A stretch of 64,000 nucleotides of DNA from Terana coerulea (Eukaryota; Basidiomycota; Agaricomycetes; Polyporales; Phanerochaetaceae): NCBI GenBank assembly GCA_024811115.1, contig JAKOGH010000708.1, positions 94,953 through 158,952 on the forward strand, written 5' to 3'. Below the pieces are notes generated by a model. It was not told the DNA's origin. It searched no databases and saw nothing but the letters and a program-made list of their open reading frames with translations. Made by a program: the position numbers and the translations under genes. Of this stretch, positions 21,461 to 36,555 are shown piece after piece; the first letter of the stretch is position 1; each line of letters opens with the position of its first letter.

Positions 21461-22540
21461 CGTGAATCAAACGTGAAGAAAAAGGGGGATAAAGAAAAGC
21501 AAGGGGAGACGTCAAGCCTGAGGGGCGATGGTAGCGGGAGGCTTGCTTATAAGTTATTGGCTTTCCTCGGCCCCGTGCCTCGCGGAAACGCCGACACCGA
21601 TCGCTGCGCTTCGTTCAATTGTCGCCAGGGGTCTACTGAGACAATGCTGTGCTCGCCTATCTTGCTTGCATGCTAAGGGTAAACGGCAGAACGCAACGAG
21701 GTGCGAGTACGTACAGGACGTGAACCAAGTGACTCGGTTGCTTGCCTACTTTCTGTTTTGCTCTTCAGACATGGTAAGATTAGCTCATCAGAGAAGTAAA
21801 CATATCGAACGAGATGGTAGAAAATCAGGACGGCTGCGGTGAGGCCAGCACAGATCGGTGCATGATTCTCATGTCGAGCGTCACAGCATGCGAATCTTTC
21901 TGTGGGGTAAGAGCATCTGTATCAGTGATGCCTTCCCGACGTGCCAAGTTGAAACATGACGATCAGGTAACTAGTTGTTCTTACGTTACATCTGACTCCC
22001 GAGGCCCGAGAGCTATCCAGCACATTTGGGGTCTCCTGTCAGCAGCAAGCTTCATGTATTTCTTTGCGTTTGAACTGAGGCGCGGAGGATCGATGCAGTC
22101 GGATTTAAGGTGCTAGTGGACAAGATCAAACCTGAACGGATCGGAAGACGAACAATGCGCAATTGATGGAAAGCGGGGTTACCGCGGGCAGCTCACGTGG
22201 CCGCCACAAAGCCACTACACCAAGAACGGGAAAACCGTGATAAGCCTCGACATGATCTGAACCGGAACTCGGCCTCGCCACGAGGACCCGTCTTGTGGCG
22301 GTCTCGTCGCGACCTGAAGGGTCAATTTCGAGTCCTTCATCTCAGTACCAATATTGGGCTACCTCCAAACCCTTTATTCCCACACAGAAAGCAACAGTTT
22401 AACGACTATGCCGAAGAAGGCCGAAATCTGGCAGAACCTATGAAAATCTTGGCGCCCAAACCGAGTCATTGAGCACTGGGTGAGATCATACACGAAATGC
22501 TCTTTACACCGCGCTCTATCCCGCTCACCACCACCCAAAA
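21461..22540. other. Spacer between the secreted protein gene and LYS2
   Basis: About 1.1 kb of divergent intergenic DNA containing promoters for both flanking genes. I see no additional gene. Confidence 0.4.
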
Positions 22541-25500
22541 TGGCAGATGCACGCCTCGCGCGTGTTGTATCACGCCTCCAAAACCTCCCTGAAATCTCAT
22601 TGCCCACCGATTACCCTAGACAACTCGGAGGAAGCAGACTCGTCGAAGCGGCCCTCTCTGCAGATCTCTCTGAACAGACGTGCCTGAGTCTCTTGAAGCT
22701 TGCCTCTGTACAACGAAAACGAAGGAGAAGAAGACGAGGATACACCTGAAATCAACACTCCTTCAGCCTTTCAATTACTCTTGTCTGCGTTCTCCGTGCT
22801 GCTACATCGGTATACCGGCGAGACGGATCTACTCATAGGGTCGTCGTCCGCGTCAGCACAAGACTCTCTCGTTCTTCGGATACCAGTGGACCCGAACGAT
22901 GCCTTCTGGGCTGTCGTACGCAAGGTGCAGCAGGTTGAGAGGGAGGCAGAGGCGGATGCAGTACCCTATGAGAGCATCGTGCGTGCGCTATTCACGGACA
23001 AGTCTGGCGTCGTGGACAGCTCCCGTCCCCTCTTCCGAGTTCGCTTCTTTGACGAGACCGACAAACCTGGAGAAAGCTTTGTCAGAAGCACAAGCCTCAC
23101 CTCCGACCTCACCGTGTTCATCACGCGGCAGCCCGAGACCAACACCCGGTCGTCTCTCACTCCCCACTTCTCCCTTCGAATCATCTACAACTCTCTGCTT
23201 TTCAGCCAAGCGCGCATCTCGTTTATTTTCGCCCAGCTCTCTGTTCTCATTCGCAAGGTCGCCAGCAGCCCGCTGTCTGCAGTCGGTTCTGTCCCTTTGC
23301 TCACTCCCGCTCAACGGGCTTTGCTCCCTGACCCGACCGAGGACCTGAACTGGTGCGACTTCAAGGGTGCCATCCCAGACATCTTCTCAAGAAATGCAAA
23401 GCAGTTTCCTGACCGCCCGTGCGTTATCCAATGCTTGCCGTCGCCGGACTTAAGCACGCAGGAGAAGATCACCTTCAGCTATAGCCAGATACTCCGGGCA
23501 TCCAACATCCTAGCCCACCATTTGTTCCAAGGAGGTGTCCAGAGGGAAGAGGTCGTGATGGTATATGCCTACCGGAGCGTGGAGCTGGTTGTGGCGGTTA
23601 TGGCGATCCTGAAGGCAGGAGGTACTTTCTCAGTAATTGGTATGTAAACCCTCCACTCTGAATCATGACACCAAACGAACAAACGCAGACCCTGCATATC
23701 CTCCGAATCGGCAGATTATTTACCTACAAGTTGCACAACCGCGTGCACTCATCGTGCTGAAGGGCGCGGGCAAAATTGGGCCCACCGTTCGCGAGTTTAT
23801 TAAGAACGAAGTGCAGGGTTCGCGTAGAAGTTCCTGCTCTTGAGCTGCTACACGACGGCACGATTCTCGGAGGAAGCACAGACGACGCGACAGACGTCCT
23901 GACGCCTCAGCACTCCTTTGCTGACGCAAACCCGGATATTCCTCTCGGCCCTGACAGTGTTGGTACTTTGTCGTTTACGAGCGGAAGCACGGGTATACCC
24001 AAGGGTGTGAAGGGACGACATTACAGCTTGACGCACTTCTTCCCGTGGATGGGTCAGCGATTCGGATTGGACGAAACCTCCAGATTTACGATGTTGAGTG
24101 GCATTGCCCATGATCCCATCCAACGAGATAGTACGCATACATCCAGCTAAATCACTTTCAATGGACTTAGAGAGCATTTTCCAGTGTTCACGCCGCTGTT
24201 TTTCGGCGCGCAGCTCTATGTGCCTACCGCAGACGACATCGGCACGCCTGGTCGCCTCGCGGAATGGATGGCCGACAATGAGGTCACCGTCACCCATCTG
24301 ACCCCCGCCATGGGTCAGCTGCTTTCCGCTCAGGCGACACGACAGATTCCCGCCCTGCAAAACGCGTTCTTCGTCGGCGACATTCTCACCAAGCGCGATT
24401 GCCTGCGGTTGCAAGCCCTGGCGGCGAACGTGAATATCATCAACATGTACGGCACGACGGAGACCCAGCGCGCGGTCTCGTACTTCTTGATCCCGAGCGT
24501 TAGCGAGGACCCCACGTTCCTCGCGACGCAGAAGGACGTGATGCCGGCTGGGCAGGGCATGATCGACGTCCAGCTGCTCGTCGTGAACAGGAACGACAAG
24601 AACGTGCCGTGTGCTGTTGGCGAGGTCGGCGAGATATACGTGCGGTCGGGTGGACTCGCAGAGGGTTATCTCGACTCCGTCGCAACGGGGGAGAAGTTCG
24701 TCTATAACTGGTTTTCTGCCAACAGTCTTCCTCGCGAGGACACCATCCGCAACCCTCCTTCAGGGAAAGCTGGACCTGAAGCAGACCACTGGAAGGGCAT
24801 TCGGGACAGGATGTATCGCTCTGGGGATCTAGGCCGGTATCTACCTAGTGGCATTGTCGAATGTACAGGACGTGCGGACGATCAAGTCAAGATTCGTGGC
24901 TTCCGCATTGAGCTCGGCGAGATCGACACACACCTCAGTCAGCACTCCCTCATCCGAGAAAATGTGACACTGGTGCGACGAGACAAGGACGAGGAGAAGA
25001 TTCTCATTTCCTACTTTGTCCCAGTCAATGGTCCGGCGTTGGACGGATTTGCAAGCGACATCGGGGATGAAGATGATCGGAGTCTCGTTGGTGGTATGAG
25101 GAAGTACAGACGTCTGATTAAGGACATCCGAGACTACTTAAAGACTAAGCTGCCTTCACACTCTATTCCCTCTCGTAAGCGTTCACAGGCGCTCTTCTGT
25201 GGGAATGACTGCTCACCAGCTGCGTCCAGTGTTCGTGCCTCTTGGACGTATGCCCCTCAACCCCAACGGCAAGATCGACAAGCCTGCGCTGCCCTTCCCT
25301 GATACCGCCCAGCTCGCCTCACACGACTCTCGTCAATCGGGAACAGGACCCTCGGCGAACCCCACGGAGGAAGCCATGCGGGCTATCTGGTCCAGTGTCC
25401 TGCCCAATGCTCCTTCACCGATTCCTCTGGACGAGAACTTCTTCGATCTGGGCGGCCATTCTATCCTTGCCACCCGCCTGATCTTCGAGATTCGCAAGGC

Positions 25501-27032
25501 CTTTGTCGTAGACGCGCCTCTCGGCTTAGTGTTTGACAAGCCCAACATCAAGGAACTCGCTTCCGCCATCGACTCCTTGCGCAGCGGCGATCTCGGACTC
25601 ATTGACAACAAGGCCCAGCAGTCTTCTGAAGCATCCTCGGGCGCTACTCCTAGTGGCCGTCTCGAATATGGACAAGACTACGAGCAATTGTTGTCGAAGC
25701 TGCAGCCCTCGTACACTGGCGTTTCCGCGGACTACACCGGGCGGCCTATAACCGTATTCCTGACGGGGGCGACGGGCTTCCTCGGCGCATTCATCCTCCG
25801 CGATCTGCTGAACGACAAACCTCGCGTCGAGAAAGTCATCGCCCTGGTCCGTGCCAAATCTTCTGATCAAGCTCTAGAGCGACTCCGGGATGCAGCGGGT
25901 GGACGGGGCGTATGGGATGAGAGCTGGGTGGAGAGCGGGCGGGTGGAGGTCGTGAAAGGCGATTTGGATCAGCCGCAGTTTGGACTGGACGACAACGCGT
26001 GGGCGCGCGTCGCTGCTGAGGCTGACGCCATCATCCACAACGGTGCTTTGGTATGTCACAGGTGCCGCCGCCCGTTCTGGCTTCTGACGGAACTTGCATT
26101 AGGTTCACTGGGTATACCCGTACGAGAAGCTTCGCCCTGCCAACGTCCTTGGCACGCTGACCGCAGTGGACCTCGCGGCGTCAGGCAAGCCGAAGTTCTT
26201 TGTATTTGTCTCGTCTACTTCTGCTATCGACACCGACTACTACGTGCATCTGTCGGACAACGTCTCAAGAGACCCTCACGGCCTTGGCGGTATCCCAGAA
26301 AGCGACGACCTCGAGGGCGCCCGTCACACGCTCAAGACTGGATACGGCCAGAGCAAATGGGTCTCTGAGAAGCTGCTGTTTGAGGCTGGCCGCCGCGGTC
26401 TCACTGGACACATCCTTCGTCCTGGGTATGTCGTTGGCGACTCGGCGACGGCTGTGACAAACACCGACGATTTCCTGTGGCGCATGGTCAAGGGCTGCAT
26501 CCAGCTCGGCCAAGTGCCCGACATCAACAACACCGTCAACATGGTCCCTGTCGACCACGTCGCCCGCTCCACCGCTCTCGCTGCCCTCCACCCTCTTCCT
26601 GAGCCGCGCAGCCACCTCAGCGTGCTGCACATGGCCGCCTATCCCCGGCCCCACCTTCAACGACTTCCTTTCCGCCCTCTCTGTGTACGGCTACGCCACC
26701 GAACGATGCGAATACATCGTCTGGCGGCGCGCGCTCGAGAAGCACGTCATGGAAGCGCAGGACAATGCGTTGTTTCCCTCCTCCACTTCGTGCTGGACGA
26801 CCTGCCGACGAGCACGAAGGCGCCCGAGCTCAACGACGTCAACTTGCGTGCGTTGTTGGCGCCGCATCTGAAGGAGACGAATCGTACGGTGGACGACGAG
26901 CTTATGGGCAAGTATATCGCATGGCTCGTTGAGGTTGGCTTCCTTCCTGCACCGTCGGGTACTGCTCAGAAGGTGCTCCCTGTATTGCCTAAGAACTCAG
27001 CGACAAGGGCAGTCGGTCGCAGTGGTGCATAG
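22541..27032 (+). CDS. LYS2: Alpha-aminoadipate reductase (lysine biosynthesis)
   Basis: A large adenylation-thiolation-reductase enzyme of about 1,400 residues, which activates and reduces alpha-aminoadipate to the semialdehyde in fungal lysine synthesis. In order: N-terminal block ([17 protein letters not shown]), condensation-like segment ([17 protein letters not shown]), adenylation motifs ([55 protein letters not shown]), carrier-protein serine ([12 protein letters not shown]), NADPH site ([18 protein letters not shown]) and catalytic YGQSK. Four introns are inferred near 23641, 24131, 25173 and 26056. Single-base frame breaks occur at about 22703-22706 (+1), 23816-23818 (extra G), 26649-26652 (extra C) and 26776-26778 (missing C). 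This step is normally single-copy and essential in fungi, so consensus errors are the likelier explanation. Confidence 0.95.
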
Positions 27033-27360
27033 TAGGCCGCTGCGCCATCCAAAATAAAGTAATACGTAGAATTGTATTTGTTGTAGAATATATGCGTTTT
27101 CGGGACAGCTTGGCTCATCTCAACTCTCCGAATCATCACATAACAGTAACTTGGACAAGAAATACAATTGATATTGAAGCTTTGGCAGAATACAGGCAAA
27201 AAAATTCAACGCTATTATGCGGGGAGAGTGATGTACAGCTCCAGGGATAAAAATAGAGAAGGCCGCCAGTACAAAACATAAAACCCTAGATGTGAAGTGA
27301 GCGTTAAGCGACACCGTTCAAGGGCATGAGGGCTTGCCGGGATAACTCCTTTACAAGCTT
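27033..27360. other. Convergent 3' flanks of LYS2 and the sterol dehydrogenase
   Basis: The 328 bp between two stop codons are AT-rich and hold both 3' UTRs, with an AATAAAG-like signal just after the LYS2 stop (about 27052-27060). Confidence 0.5.
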
Positions 27361-29008
27361 TCAGTTCGGCAACTTCGTAGCATCCAGCCCTTCCCCAATC
27401 TTCTCTATAGCTGTGCCAACAGCCAACTCCGCACCGACCAAGGGCGACTGATCGGTCTCGACGTGCCCAGCGATAATCCTAGCCGTGCCCTTCCCTCCAG
27501 TACGGTAGTGGTCCGCGACGACTTGACATACCCCCTGGAGTGAGGTACACGCGTCGACATAGCCCAAGCCGCCTCTTTCCGGGGCCGCACGCGCCCGGGA
27601 GTCGTCAAAGTACAAGTGGACGTTCGTCAAAGGCGAACATGGAGGGCTGCAGGAAGACGATGTCGCCGAGGACCTGCGGCATCAGGTGTCCGAGGGAGGC
27701 GAGTGGGGACTTGACGAGGAACCAGCGCGCAAGGTAATACCATTCGACGAGATGCGCCAGACCCAGCATCGCCGTGGGCGACAAGTTCATGAAGCGGACT
27801 TCGCCTCTGCTGAGCATCGACAACGCGGTGTCGATGTCTCCGTAAGTCGGCGGCGGCCCTGAGTCGGCTATGCAGAACGCATCTCCGCCGATGTCCGGGT
27901 TCCCGCTCCCGTTCTCCAGCTCGATGAGGCGCTGTTCGTACAGCAGATGCGCCAGCGAGCAGTTCTCGACGTAGGAGAAGGACTGCATGATGCTGCCGAT
28001 CCACGTCGGGTTGGATTTTTGGCCATGTATGCGCCGACGAGGAGGTCCCCACCGGGACCGTAGACACCGTTGCCGGGGCGGATGCACCCGGTCCTCAGGA
28101 TTTTGTGGTCGCCCGAAACAGAGCGGTCTGCCGCGCGGACACGGCGCTCTGCTGTTAGCTTAGAGGCGGCGTAGTTGGAGAAAAACTGCTCGTGCCACTT
28201 GGGCAGGTTCGTGTCATCGTCATTGATAACTTGAGTGAAGTGAATAGGCTCTTTCTGCCAGGGCCATAACCAAAACCGGGACCGACGAACTGCGACAGAA
28301 CCAGAAGAGGTGTAGATCATGGTGCGCGCGCCGACAAGACGCGCTGCGTCTAGAATGTTCTGTGTCCCATATACGTTCACCTTTTCTGAAAGATGGAGGA
28401 GGTCGGGGTGTCGTTCGTAGAAACGGATTGTCGCGGCAGTATGGAATACGGTGACTTCAGGCTCTAGGGGGCCGGCCCCTTTGGGCCAAGGCTTCTGGAA
28501 TGCCCGCAACACCGCGTCACGGTTGGTAATGTCGAGCTGGATAAAGTCGACATCCCGAACACGGCCCTCCTGCATGTCTTGACGCACAGGGGGTCTGATA
28601 TCGAGAATTCGAATATTTCGGGGGTCTTCGCCGCGCTGCAGCAGGTGCAGCACCATCCACCCACCCAGAAAGCCAGCCTACCGGAGGGAGTTAGAGCCGG
28701 ATAGACGCAGACCGAGAAGCTTATTCACTCACCCCGCCCACGACGACATACCGCCTCCCAGTCCTCGGAGGCAGCTTGCCTTCCAGCAGCGAGGTAGGCC
28801 CGTCCTTCAAGCTCGCATAGCAGCTCTCGATGCTGCCTTTCGACCATCTCTCGGGGGATATGCGGGCAGCTTCAAGAGGAAGTCGGGTCAATTTCGTGTC
28901 GTTGAGCCATATGTAGAATATGCAAAGTAGAGGGATAGAGAGCAAACTGAGGACGTTGAGATCCGCGGCGGGGACAAGTTGCTGGAAAGCGACGCTATCC
29001 CAGTACAT
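27361..29008 (-). CDS. 3-beta-hydroxysteroid dehydrogenase family protein (ERG26-like)
   Basis: The ATG at 29008 opens MYWDSVAFQQLVP and a single N-terminal membrane segment (SLLSIPLLCIFYIWL). After an intron in the nucleotide-binding motif the protein reads VVVGG-AGFLGGWMVLHLL (Rossmann GxxGxxG), DITNRDAV, FHTAATIRF, NVYGTQNILDAAR, IYTSSGSV and the catalytic YAASK, then RPGNGVYGPGGDLLVG, YVENCSLAHLLYEQRLIEL and a C-terminal YFDDSRARAAPERGGLGYVD. ERG26 is the C-3 sterol dehydrogenase/C-4 decarboxylase of ergosterol synthesis; the N-terminal anchor and length suit it, but other sterol dehydrogenases are possible. Two frame breaks: a T5 run at 28016-28020 (one A short in coding sense) and an extra T in coding sense at 27629-27631. 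The gene converges on LYS2. Confidence 0.8.
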
Positions 29009-29481
29009 GCTGGTTGAGGTCCAAGGTGGTCGGTGCAAGGTGGTCGCGACCGCCCGAAGATGGACTAGTCGCGTGAGAGCTGGACCGTTCTCAGAGACGT
29101 TGGCTGACCAAGCCGGAAGAGCCTGGCTCGACATTTGCTTGACAATGGACATAGAAATATAGGCTGCTCTGAGGTCCTCGGTTAGATGGGAGTAAGTGGC
29201 AAGTCTTCCGGACTCCCAAAGCGGAATGCAGTGCTCCTTATTTAAGTACACGAACGGCTGTTCACGGCTTACGCCACCACCGTCAGCAAACCGTCATACC
29301 CATGGCCGCTCTTGTTCTCCCACCAGAAACTGAAAAAGTTAATCGAACAATATGAGCAGTGATATTCTAGAGCATGCGAGTGATTGCCTGGAGGAAAGCT
29401 ATGTAACGACGATGAGGGAATTACGAATGCAAAGCACGGACGGTACAATATATCTACAATACATAAGGTGAAGCTGAACGT
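29009..29481. other. Spacer upstream of the sterol dehydrogenase
   Basis: It lies between two minus-strand genes and holds the dehydrogenase promoter and the helicase 3' flank. Nothing else was seen. Confidence 0.4.
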
Positions 29482-31680
29482 CTAGTAATCTCGCGATGAG
29501 CGACCCCTGCTGCCATACGATGAACCGCCGCGGCGGTCGTCGGACGAGTCCTCTCGTCGTGAACCGGAGCCTCCACCGGAACGGCTACCACCGGACGACC
29601 TCTCTGACCGCTGGAATCCGCGGTCTTCAGCCATACGCTCGCGATTGGCCGAGACTTGACCACGCTGCATCCAAGCGGGGCCGCTGGGCTTGCGCCTGTC
29701 GTCGGTACGCGGCATGCCGAACCGCTTGGAGCGGTTGTCAGTCATGCCGAGCTTCGCAAGGAAACTGTCGGAGATGTACGGCGGATTGGGGAGGCCGCAC
29801 GCCTCGACGGTCCAATTCTTGAGGCCCTCAACGACGACGGTCTTCTGAACGCGGAGGTCGGAGGCCTTAGGGATGTAGTAGCCAAGGCAGGCAGCGAGTG
29901 TCTCCTTGATAGCCTCGGGATCAAGCTTGTTGACGAAGTCCTCGATCTCGGAGCCCATCTTTTGAATGACGTTGGCATAGGGAGCGTTATAGTCTCGGCT
30001 TGGCGGGTTGGTGTCAAGCTGCTGAGCGAGAGTGTTGATCTGAGAGTCAAGCTCAGAGATGCTGAGCGGCTTCATGGGCATCTCCTGGAGTTGCCATGTA
30101 ACATAGCCGACCTCCCAAGGAAGAAGCACGAGGTCGGCACGACCAGCCTTCTCGTTGCCACGACCTGTACGGCCGACACGGTGAACATACTGATCAGGGG
30201 TGGAAGGTATGCCGATTTGGATGACGCGAGTGACCCCGGGGTAGTCCACTCCGCGTGCGGAGACATCCGAGGTGACAAGGACAGACGCGCCCTCCCTGTC
30301 AGCCCTGAAACGCGCCGAAGTGCTGGTACGAGCCTCCATGGTGCGTCTAGAGTGGATTTCATATATCGCAGTGCGTTTGCCAATGGGCAGAGTGTTAGCG
30401 AGTTGCCTGAGAACGGTGGCGAAGAGCTGGGTCATCTTGGTAGTAGGCAAGAACAAGATGGTCTTCGAGTTCTTCGGGTTTATCAATTGGTCATGCGCGA
30501 GGAGCTTCAGGATGTGGGGAATCTGATCAGCGCCGCTGGGGAGTATAGTGTGGTACTGCGGGACGTGAGCATGGACGGGCGACGAGTCGGCAGGAACGCA
30601 ATCAATGAAGGTGTGGTTCTTGTTCAGAAGTGCCCGGGCGATCTGCTGGATCTGACGAGAGACAGTAGCGGAGAAGAGGAAAGTTTGACGTTGCGGGGTG
30701 GGGGCCAAGAACTGTGAGATGGCTTCAATCTCCTCGCGGAAACCCATCTCGAGAAGCGTATCGGCTTCATCCAGAATGAGCTGTAACGAATAATCAACGC
30801 TGTGTCCGCAGAGGGTAGAAAATCACATACCATCTTGGTACCCTTGAAGGCCTGAGCAACGTCCGGCTCGTTTTCCAAAAGATCCCTCAGCCTGCCGGGG
30901 GTGCCCACGACGATGTCTCGGCGACCGCGCATCCAGTCGCGCATTTGCATACGCTTGCTGGCACCACCAACGAACAACCTGACCTCGAAACCGTCTTGCT
31001 TCGAAGTCAACCGCAGCGCCTCGTTGGCAATCTGAGTCGCCAGTTCGCGCGTGGGACTGATGATCAAGGTGCCGACTTCGTTACGTCCAAAAACCCTTTG
31101 TGCGCGCATTTCGAGATGATGGTCGGATTTCAACCCGGCGTCCGCGACAGCTTTCTTGCCAACAGCATCGATCGTCTTCAAACGAGCTTCAACCGCAGGT
31201 ATCAGGAAGGCCAATGTTTTACCGGTACCCGTCTTCGCCTTCACGAGCAAATCTCGAGGGTTGTTCGTGGCAGGATCGTAGGGCAGGACGAGGTTGGGCA
31301 GCATGGGAAGAACGGCAGCTTGCACGGAACTCATGTTATGAATCTTGAAGGTCTTCGTGAGCGTGTTCAGGGTGGTGCTGTCGATTTTTCCTGCAAGGCT
31401 GTCGAAGGTCGGCTGGTCAGATCCCACCGCTTTGACATCGTCCTCAGCGGCGGCCCGGCCGGTATTTGGGGTGATTCGAGGTTGCAACTGTGCAGCAGAG
31501 GTGGTGGCAAACCTCAGCGCAGATGCAGGGGCTGTATAGGTACGGTGAGCGAACAAGCTTCCACGAAATGAACCAGTGACACGTACTGAAGGGGCGAGCG
31601 GAGAGCACTCGTCCAGTCCTGCTGGCACGAAGCAGGATGGAAGGCGAGGCCAAAGTGGCCCTCACCCAGGAGGTAGCCAT
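29482..31680 (-). CDS. DEAD-box RNA helicase, mitochondrial (MSS116-like)
   Basis: Three exons (31680-31587, 31531-30831, 30780-29482) give 697 residues with fitting phases and no frame break. The first 35 residues (MATSWVRATLASPSILLRAS, then RTGRV) have the Arg/Ser pattern of a mitochondrial presequence. Helicase motifs in order: AKTGTGKT, PTREL, TPGRLRDLL, DEAD, SAT, TSDVSARGVDYP, HRVGRTGR. The C-terminal tail is rich in Arg, Ser and Gly (GGSRSGGGSGSRR), as in MSS116-type chaperones that fold organellar introns and RNA. Such enzymes unwind RNA with ATP. The start codon faces the KH-protein gene 247 bp away. Confidence 0.92.
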
Positions 31681-31927
31681 GACGGTTGGCTACTACGAGT
31701 GGGTGGTCAGCGTCGATGTTGCAAGTACACAACGTCGGACGGTGGTAGAGAGTTGCAAAAAAATCCGCCGCGCAGGTAAACGGCAATTAGACGCTCCATC
31801 ACAACATGCACAAACTCGGCAGCGTCCATTGATTAGCGCGTGTTTTGAGCGCCGAGTATACGTCCGGCTAAAGTTCAGACTTTCCGCAAGCACCTGCGCA
31901 CCTTCCTCCTCACCACCACTCCCGACG
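31681..31927. promoter_or_regulatory. Divergent promoter, helicase / KH protein
   Basis: The 247 bp between two outward-facing start codons must serve both genes, both of them RNA-related. No TATA box is evident. Confidence 0.5.
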
Positions 31928-33519
31928 ATGTCCTCCAAACGCAAGTGGGATCAGGCTGGACCTGAGGATAGCGATTCCCCCGCCAAGGCACCCAAAACAG
32001 ACGAGGGGAAGACTGCGTCTGAAGCTGCTGCCGCTGCCGCCGCCATCGCTGCAAAAATCGCTGCACAGTTCGCTAATGCTCCAGGCACAGTGTCGCTGGG
32101 ACCGAAGGATCCGCATGACGGCGACTACATTCACGATATCGACATTAACGATGTGCGAAACAGGTATCTGTTGACTAAGGGTGCAACGCAAACCCAGGTG
32201 AGTCCGTTCACGACCAAGCGTTGGCTGCCACTCATAGGTTGCATTCTGTAGATTCATGAAGAGACCGGAGCCTCTGTCAGCACTAAGGGAACTTGGTACC
32301 CTGATCGCTCAAAAGCGACCGAAAGGGATCCTCCTCTATACCTCCATCTGTCCGCTACCTCACAAGAGATTCTTGATAAAGCCATAACCAAGGTCAACGA
32401 CTTGATTAACACGGATATGGGGTCGCTGGTAGAGGATAAGAAGGACCGCATGCGTGAGAAGGTACGTTTGTTGAATTACGACATGATATTCGACTTCTAA
32501 AGAGTATTATTTCAGCGCAAATGGCCCGAAGAGAAGATCCCGGTCGGTCTGGAGACTATCAGAAACTTCAACGTCCGTGCTAAGGTGGTAGGACCATCGG
32601 TACGTGCGCGCCCTGGCCATCTGCTGTTGTTGTCTTAACTCAGTCTTCCAGGGTATGTTCGTGAAGTATATCCAGACGGAAACAGGAACACGTGTGCAAA
32701 TCAAAGGTCTTGGCTCTGGTTTCGTTGATCAAGAGACAGGTCAAGAGCATGACGAGCCGATGTTTATTCATGTGACGTATGTACTTCTCGCATTGCTTGA
32801 CTTCTTGCCGTGCCTTAATCTGTTAATATACCAGAGGACCGGATGAAGGTCAGGTACAGCGGGCGAAGGTTCTCACTGAAGATCTCCTAGAGGTCGTCCG
32901 CGCGGAGCATGCCAAGGTCAAGGTCATCGTCGCCCAGCAGCAAATGGAACTTCATCAAGCACAAATCCAGTACGCTGCCTACAGTGCTTACGCCGTATGT
33001 ATATTTCACTCATACTCATTTCCCTTGTGCTACTGTGCACATCGCAGTTGCAATTACGACTCAATCTTGGTCTGTATCTCTATGCGTTTGACCGCTAACT
33101 TAAATCCTTGTTTTTGGGTTGCCTGACCGTAAAGGGATATGCGCCACCACAACCTGGAGCAGCGCCACCGCCCCCTCCCCCCTGGTGAACAGCCGCCACC
33201 CCCGCCCGATGGCAGTGCGCCTCCTCCTCCCGCAGATCAAGCCGGCGGTCCTCCCTCTGCTAACGATCAAGAAGCCTACGCTGCATACTGGTATAGAACA
33301 GTTATCATCAAAGTTGATTGTCTATTTAATGGAATATTTTTCAGGGCTGCTTACGGATATGACGTCAACTCTCCAGAGTTCAAGGCATGGCAGGCTCAGC
33401 AGCAGCAACAGTATGCACAGTATTATGCTCAGCAAGGTTACGCTGGCGTGGGTCAAGATGGTGCTGCCGCTGCTCCTCCTCCGAGCGAGCCTGCGCCTCC
33501 TCCGCCACCGCCTGCGTAG
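31928..33519 (+). CDS. KH-domain RNA-binding protein, KHDC4/BLOM7-like
   Basis: Seven exons (31928-32197, 32252-32461, 32516-32599, 32652-32776, 32835-32994, 33135-33290, 33345-33519). The protein starts MSSKRKWDQAGPE, has an Ala-rich helix, then INDVRNRYLLTKGATQTQ, a KH unit with GASVSTKGTWYPDRS, and a second KH block (GMFVKYIQTETGTRVQIKG, then GSGF). This order and the WDQ start match KHDC4-type proteins, which are linked to splicing. The C-terminal part is Pro-rich followed by Tyr/Gln-rich repeats (AQQQQQYAQYYAQQGYAG). In exon 6 a run of six C at 33177-33182 breaks the frame; with five C the Pro-rich tract continues and the phase into exon 7 fits exactly, so I take it as a consensus error. 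Confidence 0.88.
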
Positions 33520-33812
33520 TCTGTCATACCTGTATGTATAGCGTTTGTATAGGTATTCTCCTATATACTTCTGGATGCATGTAGTAGCTCCTGGCCTGCA
33601 TTGGTTGTGCTATAGTGTATGACTTCTTTGATTCTGGGTAACAGTCTACGTGGAAGGAGCGCACGGCAGCTACATATGCACTCGCGACATTTAAGAAGGT
33701 CCCATTCTTCGGCATTCACGTATCGTTCGTCGTTCGCAGAGTTAGTATTAAGGTTATTTGTATAAGATACACTGAAAGTCTACAACAGCACGCAGGACGC
33801 CCCCAACTGTAG

Positions 33813-36064
<2,252 letters not shown>

Positions 36065-36555
36065 ATTCGCCAAGATATTGAAAGGAAGGGTGGAAACAGG
36101 GAACCTGCGAGGACGCAGTGACTCTTTCGAGTAAGAAGACCATTCTCAAATTTCCCTTCATTTCTGAATGGGCGCTTTCTTCGATCAAATCGGAAGCGCC
36201 TTCGCGAGCTCTGAGATCTGAGATCTGAATGAGCGCGGTAAGTCTTTCGCAGTGACAGCTAAGTACAGTACTTATACCGTTTGTAGCCGTTACTACTACG
36301 GCCACTATAACGTCCCGCAAACACATGCAACCCACAACAGAGATACCTGACTTTATCTCTTCCCTTGCTCCGTATATCTTCGGGCCTTTGGACCGAGGAT
36401 GACATCGCACGACGCAAGGGTAGTGACTAGCAATCGAATTCGGAAGGCTCATGGAACTCGTGCGTACTATCCGGTGACTCGCCAGCGTGTACTTATATAA
36501 CTAGGGTAGTTGTTCGTCGTGCCAGTGAATAACTCGCCTCCTTTTTCCCAGGACA
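36065..36555. other. Divergent spacer, CTP synthase / alcohol dehydrogenase
   Basis: The 491 bp hold the promoters of both flanking genes. I see no other feature. Confidence 0.45.

Noticed and set aside
22541..27032. NRPS-like secondary-metabolite synthetase
   Set aside because: The adenylation-carrier-reductase order, the N-terminal [15 protein letters not shown] block and the lack of tailoring genes nearby identify primary-metabolism alpha-aminoadipate reductase.
29656..30717. 353-codon plus-strand ORF
   Set aside because: It is antisense to the DEAD-box helicase, whose motifs are unmistakable on the minus strand; the antisense product has no motif and reflects high GC at third positions.
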